Positions 6,942-14,933 of a stretch of 38,952 bases of DNA are shown here, piece by piece. The first letter of the stretch is position 1. Every line of letters starts with the position of its first letter. Position numbers and translations under genes: made by a program. The DNA is from Chitinophagaceae bacterium (GTDB taxonomy: Bacteria; Bacteroidota; Bacteroidia; Chitinophagales; Chitinophagaceae), in NCBI GenBank assembly GCA_024643645.1, contig JAHEMN010000017.1, positions 1 through 38,952 of the forward strand, in the 5' to 3' direction. Under the pieces are notes generated by a model. The model saw only the letters and a list, made by a program, of their open reading frames with translations. It had not been told where the DNA came from and did no database searches.

Positions 6942-7862
6942 ATGAAGAGATGTCTGCTTCCATTCTTATTGCTTACTACCATTTATGCTAACTCCCAATC
7001 TGTTTTTGGATACTGGTATGGGAATGCCAATGTTAAAACAAAAAGCTCCGCTAATAATTACCTGGTTGAAATGGTTTTACAACCGGAGAAGAATTATGTA
7101 AAAGGCATATTGAATTACTATTTTAAAAATACATACAGAAGTATTCAGGTAAAAGGAAATTACAACCCTTCAACAAGACTATTAAGTTTGTATGATGTAC
7201 CGATTGTTTATTATGGGTCCATAGCAAATCTTGAAGTAGACTGTCCCATGAATTTACAAGCAACTTTAAGAGTATCTCAGGTTTCCTCAAATCTGGTCGG
7301 ATCATTCAGGAGCTTGCCTGAGTATACGTATACTTGCCCAGAGATCGTTTTTGACTTTGTTATGAATGCAGATGTAAGTAAACAGGATTCAGTATTAAAA
7401 GCGATCAGTGAGTACAAAGAAACATTCCAGGTATGGCAACCAACAATTGCGGATACATTAGTAGCTGTAACTGTTGTACCTAGAAAAGTTATCAACTATG
7501 TGGTAGAAGAAGATTATAAGAAAAGGAAAAAAGAAATAATGAATGAGATCGAAGTTGAATCTGATTCATTACGTATAGATGTTTATGATAATGGAGAAAT
7601 TGATGGTGATATAATTTCCGTTTTTTATAATGAAGGGCTTATACTTAATAATATCAGACTTACACACAAATCAATACATATAGATGTAGTATTAGATAGT
7701 ACAAGAGAATACAATGAAGTTTCAATGTATGCTGAAAACCTTGGGCTGATTCCTCCTAACACTGCATTAATGGTAGTGAATGACGGCAAGAACAAATTCA
7801 ACATCCGACTATCCAGTAATCTGGAAACTAATGCTACTATAAGGATAAAAAGAAAAAAATAA
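6942..7862 (+). CDS. Secreted conserved hypothetical protein of Bacteroidota
   Basis: A 306-residue protein with a signal peptide ending near 'YANSQS' (about residue 19). Two parts can be seen. The N-terminal beta-rich region (about 20-145) begins 'VFGYWYGNANVKTKSSANNYLVEM'. A linker of about 50 residues is rich in charged residues. The C-terminal beta domain (about 210-305) begins 'LRIDVYDNGEIDGDIISVFYN' and includes 'YNEVSMYAENLGLIPPNTALMVV'. I have the impression that this C-terminal block recurs at the ends of periplasmic proteins in the phylum, but I know of no defined function. It ends 2 bases from the end of the converging parC gene, leaving no space for a terminator. Confidence 0.75.
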   Translation: MKRCLLPFLLLTTIYANSQSVFGYWYGNANVKTKSSANNYLVEMVLQPEKNYVKGILNYYFKNTYRSIQVKGNYNPSTRLLSLYDVPIVYYGSIANLEVDCPMNLQATLRVSQVSSNLVGSFRSLPEYTYTCPEIVFDFVMNADVSKQDSVLKAISEYKETFQVWQPTIADTLVAVTVVPRKVINYVVEEDYKKRKKEIMNEIEVESDSLRIDVYDNGEIDGDIISVFYNEGLILNNIRLTHKSIHIDVVLDSTREYNEVSMYAENLGLIPPNTALMVVNDGKNKFNIRLSSNLETNATIRIKRKK

Positions 7863-7864
7863 TT

Positions 7865-10384
7865 CTAAGAAAATAATTCTGGCTGCTTATCATCCGCTTT
7901 TCCTTTTACCCATTCCATTTCGGTTGACTTACTATAATCAGCCAGTTTTGTACCTACAGTTCTGTAACCGGTAACATCTGCAATTTTTGCGATCTTCAAT
8001 TTCCCTTTTCTGATCTGAGCACCTCTGCCCTGCTGCATTGCCAATAATGGTTCTTCCATCGTTGTTACAGCTTCTACATAATTACCATCTCCTTCCTTGA
8101 TAAAGGAAAACTTTGACTTTAATGTTGATGTCTCGATCTTAAATCGTTTTGCCATAAATTGTTTTGTCTTCATATCAACATAGATAGCTGTAATTATTTT
8201 CTCCGGATTGAATTTTTCTATTGCAATGACCTTTTCAGGATCAAGTTTTTGGGTAAGTTCCTGATCGGTTACTTCATAATTACCATCTCTGTAAAGCACC
8301 AATATTGTATCATCTGCATCAAACATTCCCAGGTATTCTCCTTTCTCATCGATATTCAAACGTCCAAACTGATCATCATACCATAACTTTTTCCCTGCAA
8401 TGGTAGATACTCCTGCCTCTTTCATTTTCACTGACTTTATAGGATACTTTGTTACAGTGTTTCCCATACTTCCCCTTCCTTTTATTTCCAGGTCTGCAAA
8501 ACCAAATTCCAATTCCTTATTCCTTGCTTTACTGGAAGGCATAAGAACAATTTTTACCAATTCTGCTTCAGCATTCGGATTTACAGAAAAATAATGGACT
8601 TTACTTTTTTCATCTCCTTTCGTAAGATCATACTCCTTATCTCTGGTAACACTGGTTACATTAAAGCGTTTTGCAAAACTTTTACCAGATTTACCATCTG
8701 TATAGATCATATTATAAGTGGTACGTTCATCATTCTTTTGAAAAACGGCAACATGCAGAATGTCTTTTCCGATAAATGCTTTATCAGATACTTTGACCAC
8801 TTTCATTATTCCCCTTTTGGAGAATGCGATAATATCATCCAGATCAGAACATTCAAATAACAATTCATCTTTCTTTAACCCCGTACCGATAAATCCTTCC
8901 TGTCGGTTTACATACAATTTGGTATTGGCTATCACAACATGTTTTGCTTCTATTATTTCAAATTCTTTGATCTCAGTTTTTCTTTCCCTGCCTTTACCAT
9001 ATTTCTTTAAAAGATTTTCAAAATATGCAACAGCAAAATCAATCAGATTTTTAAGGTCAAATTTTACCTGTTTGATATCTGACTCCAACCCTTTTATCTG
9101 ATCATTCAGTTCATCAATATCCAATTTATAAATACGACGAACCGGCTTTTCAGTTAGCTTGATGATATCTTCCCTAGTAATCTCTCTTTTTAATATCTTT
9201 TTAAATGGTAAAAAGGCTTTATCAATAGCTTCTAAAACTTTATCCCATGTTTCATGCTTTTTCTCCAGTTCCTTATATATTTTCTCCTCAAAGAAGATTT
9301 TCTCTAATGAAGTGTAATGCCATTTCTCTTGCAGCTCATTTAATTTTATTTGAAGCTCTTTTTCTAACAGGTCTTTTGTTTTATCTACCGATAATTTTAA
9401 AAGATCCTGTACTCCCAGGAATTGAGGCTTATGATCAACAATCACACATGCATTGGGAGAAATAGAGGTTTCACAGTCAGTGAACTTATATAAGGCATCA
9501 ATAGTAATATCCGGCGATATACCCGGTGCAAGATCTACCTGTATCTCTACTTCTGCTGCGGTATTATCTGTTACTTTTTTTATTTTGATCTTACCCTGAT
9601 CATTTGCCTTTACAATTGATTCCATTAACTGAGTAGTAGTTACACCATATGGAACACTCTTAATGGATAATGTCTTCTTATCTAATTCTTCTATATGAGC
9701 CCTTACTTTTACCTTACCTCCTCTTTTTCCCTGATTGTAATCAGAAACATCTATCATACCTCCGGTTAAAAAATCAGGATATAAGTCGACCTTTCTTCCT
9801 TTCAGATATTTTATTGATGCTTCTATCAACTCACAAAAATTGTGAGGAAGAATTTTTGTAGATAAACCAACTGCAATTCCATCTGCTCCCTGTGCAAGCA
9901 ATAATGGAAATTTCATAGGTAATGTGACCGGCTCATTTTTCCGTCCATCATAACTGAGCTGCCACTCAGTCGTTTTGGGATTAAATGCCACTTCCAATGC
10001 GAACTTGCTCAATCGAGCTTCTATGTAACGAGGTGCAGCTGCATCATCGCCAGTACGAACATCGCCCCAGTTACCTTGTGTTTCTATTAAAAGATCTTTT
10101 TGGCCCATATTTACCAAAGCATCACCAATACTCGCATCTCCATGAGGGTGGTATTGCATAGCCTGACCAATAATATTTGCTACCTTATTGAAACGTCCAT
10201 CATCCATTTCTTTCATTGCATGGAGGATGCGACGTTGCACCGGCTTCAGTCCATCTTCAATAGCCGGAACTGCTCTTTCAAGAATTACGTAAGAAGCATA
10301 GTCAAGAAACCATGTTTTGTACTGCCCATGCAGTCCGCTATCATTATTAGTAAAGTCAATTGATTTTTTCTTAGCTGCACTCAT
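7865..10384 (-). CDS. parC: DNA topoisomerase IV subunit A
   Basis: The DNA-cutting subunit of topoisomerase IV, which decatenates daughter chromosomes. It is full length at 839 residues. It has the winged-helix domain with 'GLKPVQRRILHAM' and 'YHPHGDASIGDALVNM', the catalytic tyrosine in 'AAPRYIEARL' (Y120), the tower region, a coiled-coil-rich gate (about 320-470), and a C-terminal beta-propeller region from about 500. The GyrA box (QRRGGKG type) is not seen; the nearest match is 'GRGSMGNTV', which favours ParC over GyrA. It is the last gene of the cluster that starts with parE, one base after the DUF4260 gene. Confidence 0.9.
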   Translation of the reverse strand: MSAAKKKSIDFTNNDSGLHGQYKTWFLDYASYVILERAVPAIEDGLKPVQRRILHAMKEMDDGRFNKVANIIGQAMQYHPHGDASIGDALVNMGQKDLLIETQGNWGDVRTGDDAAAPRYIEARLSKFALEVAFNPKTTEWQLSYDGRKNEPVTLPMKFPLLLAQGADGIAVGLSTKILPHNFCELIEASIKYLKGRKVDLYPDFLTGGMIDVSDYNQGKRGGKVKVRAHIEELDKKTLSIKSVPYGVTTTQLMESIVKANDQGKIKIKKVTDNTAAEVEIQVDLAPGISPDITIDALYKFTDCETSISPNACVIVDHKPQFLGVQDLLKLSVDKTKDLLEKELQIKLNELQEKWHYTSLEKIFFEEKIYKELEKKHETWDKVLEAIDKAFLPFKKILKREITREDIIKLTEKPVRRIYKLDIDELNDQIKGLESDIKQVKFDLKNLIDFAVAYFENLLKKYGKGRERKTEIKEFEIIEAKHVVIANTKLYVNRQEGFIGTGLKKDELLFECSDLDDIIAFSKRGIMKVVKVSDKAFIGKDILHVAVFQKNDERTTYNMIYTDGKSGKSFAKRFNVTSVTRDKEYDLTKGDEKSKVHYFSVNPNAEAELVKIVLMPSSKARNKELEFGFADLEIKGRGSMGNTVTKYPIKSVKMKEAGVSTIAGKKLWYDDQFGRLNIDEKGEYLGMFDADDTILVLYRDGNYEVTDQELTQKLDPEKVIAIEKFNPEKIITAIYVDMKTKQFMAKRFKIETSTLKSKFSFIKEGDGNYVEAVTTMEEPLLAMQQGRGAQIRKGKLKIAKIADVTGYRTVGTKLADYSKSTEMEWVKGKADDKQPELFS

Positions 10385-10385
10385 A

Positions 10386-10739
10386 TTATTTCTTTCCTAT
10401 TATTCCGAGATGTGTGTATTTGAATCCTTCATTTGTTTTCAATCCATAATCAAAAAAACGATCCATTGATGAATGTCCATATAAAACGATACCAATTATT
10501 TGAAAAGCGATATTTGGCAAAATGAATCCAGCCACAAATATGGCAATAGCAATTCCTTTATGATGGAATGAATTGTAACAAGCCGCTCCCAATTTATTCC
10601 CACCTAAGTATCCTAACATGCTGATATCGGGGCCTAGAAATAAAATAAGATACCACCACCATTCAACATTCAGCGTTGTCAAAAAATAAAAGCAAATGCC
10701 AAACATGGCTGCTTCTTCAAGTTTTATAATATTCTTCAT
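10386..10739 (-). CDS. DUF4260 family membrane protein
   Basis: A 117-residue integral membrane protein with about three to four hydrophobic segments: near 8-35 'FGICFYFLTTLNVEWWWYL', near 62-85 'GIAIAIFVAGFILPNIAFQI', and shorter ones between. Recognisable family residues include 'LFLGPDISMLGYLGGNKLGAACYNSFHH' and the ending 'SSMDRFFDYGLKTNEGFKYTHLG'. The family has no known function. It sits one base from parC and one base from the DUF1835 gene, so translation is probably coupled. Its presence inside the parE-parC cluster does not by itself imply a role in chromosome topology. Confidence 0.8.
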   Translation of the reverse strand: MKNIIKLEEAAMFGICFYFLTTLNVEWWWYLILFLGPDISMLGYLGGNKLGAACYNSFHHKGIAIAIFVAGFILPNIAFQIIGIVLYGHSSMDRFFDYGLKTNEGFKYTHLGIIGKK

Positions 10740-10740
10740 T

Positions 10741-11592
10741 TCAATTATTCGCTTCTTGTTCTTCTTTCACTTCAACTTTCTTTCCGCCTGGTAGTTTCAC
10801 ATCAAAATCTTTCCATCCTTTGGTTATATCACCAGTAACTTCAATTTTATCTTCATTGATCAGTTGTTTAATTCGCCATTCTATAAATACATCACCGGTT
10901 TTTATCTTCATTCGATGCAGTGTATTACCAACTAAACGCCATGCTTTCTGCCACTCATTGGTTAGGTTCTTCAAAATCTCACTATCATAAAAACGTTCGT
11001 CTTTTCCTACAATCTTTTTTCCGCCTTCCAGAATTCTTACCATTGAATTTTCATCACAAAGCTTTTTCCATTCATCCGGATCAATTTCAAATTCACTTAG
11101 CGTAACAGGCCGGGCAAGTTTTTTTGCCTTTAAGAATTCCTTTGGCTGTATTTCATTCAACCAGGAAGGATAAAATATCTGTCCTTTTTCATTAATGAAC
11201 GGAAGGTTGTTCATATACAAAACCATTACTCTTCCCTGGTATTCTTTAACCTCAGGAATTACCCTGAAATAACCACACACATCATGCTGGTTCTGGCCCA
11301 TCCATATCCATAATTGCTCTTCTGGATTTTCATCAAGTTTAGCTTTTAGCAGTTGAATGGTTTCCCTGTCATCAACTTCTTTTATTTCATTATTACTGTA
11401 ATGGGAATGCTGCATCAGGTCCATCCACCATTCAGTTCGTTTTTGCCACCCTTCTGTAGTGTCAAGTTCTGACAGTGGGCCAACTGCATAATCATCCCGG
11501 ATTTGAATTATTTCTCCGGCTAATGATTCATCAAGTTCAATAACTTCTTTCATTAACTCAATCTCACTTTCATTAAATACAATGTGTATCAT
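10741..11592 (-). CDS. DUF1835 (with DUF3658-like C-terminal) domain protein
   Basis: A soluble 283-residue protein. The N-terminal half (about 1-125) has the DUF1835 pattern: 'MIHIVFNESEIELMKEVI', 'IQIRDDYAVGPLSEL', 'RTEWWMDLM' and 'LWIWMGQNQHDVCGYFRV'. The C-terminal half (about 160-270) looks like the partner domain DUF3658: 'LSEFEIDPDEWKKLCDENSMVRIL', 'GNTLHRMKIKTGDVFIEWRIKQLI'. No catalytic function is established for these domains. It is one base from the DUF4260 gene and 5 bases from the upstream methyltransferase gene, so it belongs to the same transcript. The family call is good; the function is unknown. Confidence 0.8.
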   Translation of the reverse strand: MIHIVFNESEIELMKEVIELDESLAGEIIQIRDDYAVGPLSELDTTEGWQKRTEWWMDLMQHSHYSNNEIKEVDDRETIQLLKAKLDENPEEQLWIWMGQNQHDVCGYFRVIPEVKEYQGRVMVLYMNNLPFINEKGQIFYPSWLNEIQPKEFLKAKKLARPVTLSEFEIDPDEWKKLCDENSMVRILEGGKKIVGKDERFYDSEILKNLTNEWQKAWRLVGNTLHRMKIKTGDVFIEWRIKQLINEDKIEVTGDITKGWKDFDVKLPGGKKVEVKEEQEANN

Positions 11593-11597
11593 TTCTA

Positions 11598-12386
11598 TTA
11601 ATTATTATTAGGTTGTATTATATAATAAACACAGGTTGTAAAAAAATTTCTAACAAAAGGAATTGCTTTTATTAATAACCCTTGTTTTCTGGCTTTCCAT
11701 CCAAATTTCCATTCATATATCGGGTTTAGCAAGTAATGCCGGTAATGAATGATCTTATAGTCTTCTTTTTTACAAATTTTCTCAAACCTTTCAATACTGA
11801 TGCCGGTATCTCTTATCTCCATCATTGCCTCTACCGGTTCCTTTTTCTTTTTTAATATCCATTTATATATTCCTCTTGGCAATAAATGAATATATGGCAA
11901 TTTTGAAATTTTTGATTTACACATCTGCTGATGACCGCCAAAAGGCATATACCAGGGTGGAAATCCAAAAAAAACAATTCCGCCGGGCTTTAGAAATTTT
12001 TTCATCCACCCTATTAATTTTGCCTGATCATGAATATGTTCAATAACATCTTTCAAAATAATAATATCGAACAACCCTTTAAAGTCTACTTCTACATTTA
12101 CTTTATAAATATCTTTTACTACAAATCTTAATTTGCCGGATGAAATATCTTCTACTAAAAAATTATTGGCATCAATAACTCTAGGTTCATCCAATTCTAC
12201 TCCCACACCAAAACATCCTTTATTTACAAACGCTTTTAAAACTCCACCTTCACCACAGCCAATTTCAAGTACCCGCATACCTGAGTTAATCGGTAAACTC
12301 TCTTCGATAAATGGAATAACATATTTCTCTGCATTCAAAACCTGAATGTCAAAATATCTTTTTCTATCAGCATGAAATTCAAACAT
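11598..12386 (-). CDS. Class I SAM-dependent methyltransferase
   Basis: A 262-residue protein with a Rossmann-type SAM fold. Motif I is 'VLEIGCGEGGVLKAF' (about 39-53), an acidic residue at the end of strand 2 is in 'GVGVELDEPRV', motif III-like 'FVVKDIYKV' follows, and 'DIIILKDVIEHIHD' precedes 'FLKPGGIVFFGFPPWYMPFGG'. The C-terminal third contains an unassigned basic region ending in a hydrophobic stretch. The substrate cannot be deduced; small molecules, lipids or sugars are all possible. In gene order it follows the four-helix-bundle gene and precedes DUF1835. The left 33-bp repeat lies 6 bases upstream of its start codon. Confidence 0.85.
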   Translation of the reverse strand: MFEFHADRKRYFDIQVLNAEKYVIPFIEESLPINSGMRVLEIGCGEGGVLKAFVNKGCFGVGVELDEPRVIDANNFLVEDISSGKLRFVVKDIYKVNVEVDFKGLFDIIILKDVIEHIHDQAKLIGWMKKFLKPGGIVFFGFPPWYMPFGGHQQMCKSKISKLPYIHLLPRGIYKWILKKKKEPVEAMMEIRDTGISIERFEKICKKEDYKIIHYRHYLLNPIYEWKFGWKARKQGLLIKAIPFVRNFFTTCVYYIIQPNNN

Positions 12387-12392
12387 CTTATC

Positions 12393-12425
12393 AATTAATA
12401 ATTAAAAATTAACAATCAGTAATTA
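12393..12425. repeat. Left copy of a 33-bp imperfect direct repeat flanking the four-helix-bundle gene
   Basis: Matches 12785-12817 at 27 of 33 positions without gaps by direct comparison. It includes the stop codon of the four-helix-bundle gene (12423-12425) and lies 6 bases upstream of the methyltransferase start. Both copies are extremely A/T-rich, so part of the match could be chance. Confidence 0.5.
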
Positions 12426-12782
12426 GGGTTTCTCTTTTTTCGAAGAGTTAATGATCGCTGTCAATATCTTAATTATCTCATCACAATCATTTATTAATGA
12501 CATTGCTAATTTTTCATCTAAAATCTTACTATCCCTTAACAATCTTAACCAATATCCGGCTTCTCTTGCTTCTTTGTATGCAATTTGTAATTTATTAATA
12601 AAATCCTTTCTTGATGAACCACCAATTGCCTCTTCTGTATTTGCGCCTATAGAAGTACCGCTTCTCAGTAATTGGGAACATAATCCAATATCTGTTTTTT
12701 CACTTCTTAAATGCAAGTACAATTTTAAAATACGCAGACCAAAATTATACGTCTTGGTAATTATGAGGTTATCTTGTTTCAA
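12423..12782 (-). CDS. Four-helix-bundle protein (23S rRNA intervening-sequence protein family)
   Basis: A 119-residue all-helical protein of the family first found within intervening sequences of 23S rRNA genes. Family landmarks are 'LRSGTSIGANTEEAIGGSSRKDFINKLQIAYKEAREAGYWLRLL' and a final helix 'INDCDEIIKILTAIINSS'. No enzymatic function is known. The likely start is a TTG at 12782; no ATG is available near the N terminus. It lies free in the genome between parE and a methyltransferase gene, with a near-perfect direct repeat on each side. The upstream repeat ends only 2 bases before the start codon. This arrangement suggests it arrived as a small cassette. Confidence 0.85.
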   Translation of the reverse strand: MKQDNLIITKTYNFGLRILKLYLHLRSEKTDIGLCSQLLRSGTSIGANTEEAIGGSSRKDFINKLQIAYKEAREAGYWLRLLRDSKILDEKLAMSLINDCDEIIKILTAIINSSKKEKP

Positions 12783-12784
12783 AG

Positions 12785-12817
12785 AATTATTAATTACTAA
12801 TTATAAATCACTAATTA
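12785..12817. repeat. Right copy of the 33-bp imperfect direct repeat
   Basis: Matches 12393-12425 in the same orientation (27/33). It overlaps the last two sense codons of parE and its TAG stop (12811-12813), and reaches almost to the start of the four-helix-bundle gene. Its content is TAATTA-like words. Confidence 0.5.
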
Positions 12818-14709
12818 CTTTCTACAGGTGCGTCTAATTCCACTTTCAGATTATCTATAATAAACTCTTGTCTGTCCGGTGTATTCTTACCCATATAAAA
12901 ATCAAGCAATTCCTGAATATGTTCACCAGCTTCAAGACTCATTAATGTTGTTTTCATTTCATTACCAATAAATCTTCCGAATTCATCGGGTGAAATTTCT
13001 CCCAGCCCTTTAAATCGGGTTATCTCTGGTTTGCTTCCCAATTTCTTCACCGCAGCCACTTTTTCTTCTTCACTATAGCAATAAATAGTTTCTTGTTTGT
13101 TTCTTACCCGGAATAACGGAGTCTCCAGCACATAAATATGATTATGCTTTACCAGATCAGGGAAAAACTGCAAAAAGAATGTCATCAACAATAAACGGAT
13201 ATGCATTCCATCCACATCTGCATCAGTAGCGATTACAATGTTATTAAACCGCAGGCCTTCCATTCCTTCTTCAATATTCAACGCATGTTGCAGTAAATTG
13301 AATTCCTCATTTTCATACACTACTTTTTTAGTAAGTCCGAAGCAGTTCAATGGCTTTCCCCGAAGACTGAATACCGCCTGGGTTTCTACATTTCTTGATT
13401 TTGTAATAGAACCACTGGCACTATCACCTTCCGTTATGAAAATAGTAGTACCGTTTTGCTTTTCTATAAATTCTTCTTTTCCTTTTGATGGCGGCTCATC
13501 ATTTAAATGCACCCGGCAATCTCGTAGCTTTTTATTATGAAGATTTGCTTTCTTAGCTCTTTCATTTGCAAGCTTTTTAATGCCTGCCATATCCTTCCTT
13601 TCCCGTTCACTCTGTTCTATACGTTTCTTCAATGCTTCAGCAGTGGAAGGATTTTTGTGTAAAAAATTATCTAACTCCTTCATTAGAAAATCACTGAAGA
13701 ACTGACGCATGCTTGGTCCGTTGGTATCTACATTCAATGAACCGAGTTTTGTTTTTGTCTGTGATTCAAAAACAGGTTCAACTACTCTTACTGAAACCGC
13801 AGCTACGATCCCGGTTCTTATATCAGAAGCATCATAATCTTTTTTATAAAAATCCCGGATGGTCTTTACATACATTTCCCGAAAAGCCTGTTGGTGTGTG
13901 CCACCTTGTGTAGTATGCTGTCCGTTTACAAAGCTGTAAATATCTTCTCCGTAATCATTGGTATGAGATAATGCTATTTCAATATCATCACCTTTAAGGT
14001 GTATGATCGGGTAACGGATCTCATCTTCATTGGTTTTCCTTTGCAGCAGATCAAATAAACCATTCTTACTTACAAAACTTTTTCCGTTATAAATTATTTT
14101 CAATCCGGCATTCAGAAAACAATAATTCCATATCTGATTTTCCAGAAACTCCGGATGGAATTTAAAATTCTTAAAAACAGATTCATCAGGAATAAATGTT
14201 ACAAGAGTACCATTGTCTTCACCCGTTTTTGTTTCCTTATATTCTTTTATTAAAACACCCCGCTCAAATTCTGCTGTCTTTTCTTTCCCCTCACGGATAG
14301 CTGTTACTTTAAAATAATTGCTTAATGCATTTACTGCTTTTGTACCAACTCCATTAAGGCCTACTGATTTTTGGAAAGCTTTACTATCGTATTTCGCACC
14401 GGTATTTATTTTACTTACAACATCCACCACTTTCCCCAATGGAATGCCACGACCATAATCCCTTATGCTTACAGTTTTACCATCAATGGTAAGTTCAACA
14501 GTTTTACCATGTCCCATTGTATATTCATCAATACAATTATCCATTACCTCTTTTACCAATACATAGATACCATCATCGGGTGAAGCGCCGTCACCTAGTT
14601 TACCAATATACATACCCGGCCGAAGGCGGATATGTTCTTTCCAATCCAGGGATTTGATACTGTCTTCGTCGTAATTAAAAAGGTCTGACTTTTCTTTTTC
14701 TTTTGCCAT
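12811..14709 (-). CDS. parE: DNA topoisomerase IV subunit B
   Basis: The ATPase subunit partner of ParC; together they decatenate and relax DNA. The 632-residue protein has the GHKL ATPase domain with '[18 protein letters not shown]' (catalytic E54, metal N58), '[12 protein letters not shown]' and '[14 protein letters not shown]'. The transducer lysine loop is 'SQTKTKLGS', the TOPRIM domain has '[11 protein letters not shown]' and '[13 protein letters not shown]', and there is a C-terminal '[18 protein letters not shown]'. There is no long insertion, as expected for ParE or short GyrB; the cluster with parC favours ParE. A -7 element and a structured leader lie upstream. The 3' end overlaps the right 33-bp repeat. 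Confidence 0.92.
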   Translation of the reverse strand: MAKEKEKSDLFNYDEDSIKSLDWKEHIRLRPGMYIGKLGDGASPDDGIYVLVKEVMDNCIDEYTMGHGKTVELTIDGKTVSIRDYGRGIPLGKVVDVVSKINTGAKYDSKAFQKSVGLNGVGTKAVNALSNYFKVTAIREGKEKTAEFERGVLIKEYKETKTGEDNGTLVTFIPDESVFKNFKFHPEFLENQIWNYCFLNAGLKIIYNGKSFVSKNGLFDLLQRKTNEDEIRYPIIHLKGDDIEIALSHTNDYGEDIYSFVNGQHTTQGGTHQQAFREMYVKTIRDFYKKDYDASDIRTGIVAAVSVRVVEPVFESQTKTKLGSLNVDTNGPSMRQFFSDFLMKELDNFLHKNPSTAEALKKRIEQSERERKDMAGIKKLANERAKKANLHNKKLRDCRVHLNDEPPSKGKEEFIEKQNGTTIFITEGDSASGSITKSRNVETQAVFSLRGKPLNCFGLTKKVVYENEEFNLLQHALNIEEGMEGLRFNNIVIATDADVDGMHIRLLLMTFFLQFFPDLVKHNHIYVLETPLFRVRNKQETIYCYSEEEKVAAVKKLGSKPEITRFKGLGEISPDEFGRFIGNEMKTTLMSLEAGEHIQELLDFYMGKNTPDRQEFIIDNLKVELDAPVESN

Positions 14710-14743
14710 TGCTCACTTAAGTTTTTCAGAGATATTATGTTAC

Positions 14744-14802
14744 CAGCTTTTGGTTCCCTGAGCATCTTTGTTGCGACGCTCCGTTCAGGGTTCTGTTAGC
14801 TG
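14744..14802 (-). promoter_or_regulatory. Structured leader hairpin upstream of parE
   Basis: Arms on the + strand are CAGCT (14744-14748) with AGCTG (14798-14802) and CCCTGA (14756-14761) with TCAGGG (14785-14790), separated on both sides by exactly 7 unpaired bases. In the - strand RNA an inner GCGTC/GATGC stem (one G-U pair) and an 8-nt loop complete the hairpin. It lies 34 bases upstream of the parE start, within the predicted leader. No T-run follows. Confidence 0.5.
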
Positions 14803-14824
14803 ATCATCTTTAATACATAGAGAG

Positions 14825-14832
14825 CAAATATA
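14825..14832 (-). promoter_or_regulatory. Candidate -7 element of the parE promoter (TATATTTG)
   Basis: Reads TATATTTG on the - strand, an exact TAnnTTTG match. It predicts a start near 14818 and a leader of about 109 nt that contains the hairpin at 14744-14802. No good -33 element was found. Confidence 0.5.
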
Positions 14833-14933
14833 ACAAATCACCCTTAGCGTTAAAGATTTAGAGTTATCAACAAGTGGGGAAAAGAAGTCGCAGATTGAGT
14901 GATTAAGATCAAAATTTAGTATTCAACAATATT

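Noticed and set aside
7865-10384. GyrA instead of ParC
   Set aside because: No GyrA box was seen in the C-terminal propeller and the gene clusters with parE. GyrA cannot be fully excluded without comparing the rest of the genome.
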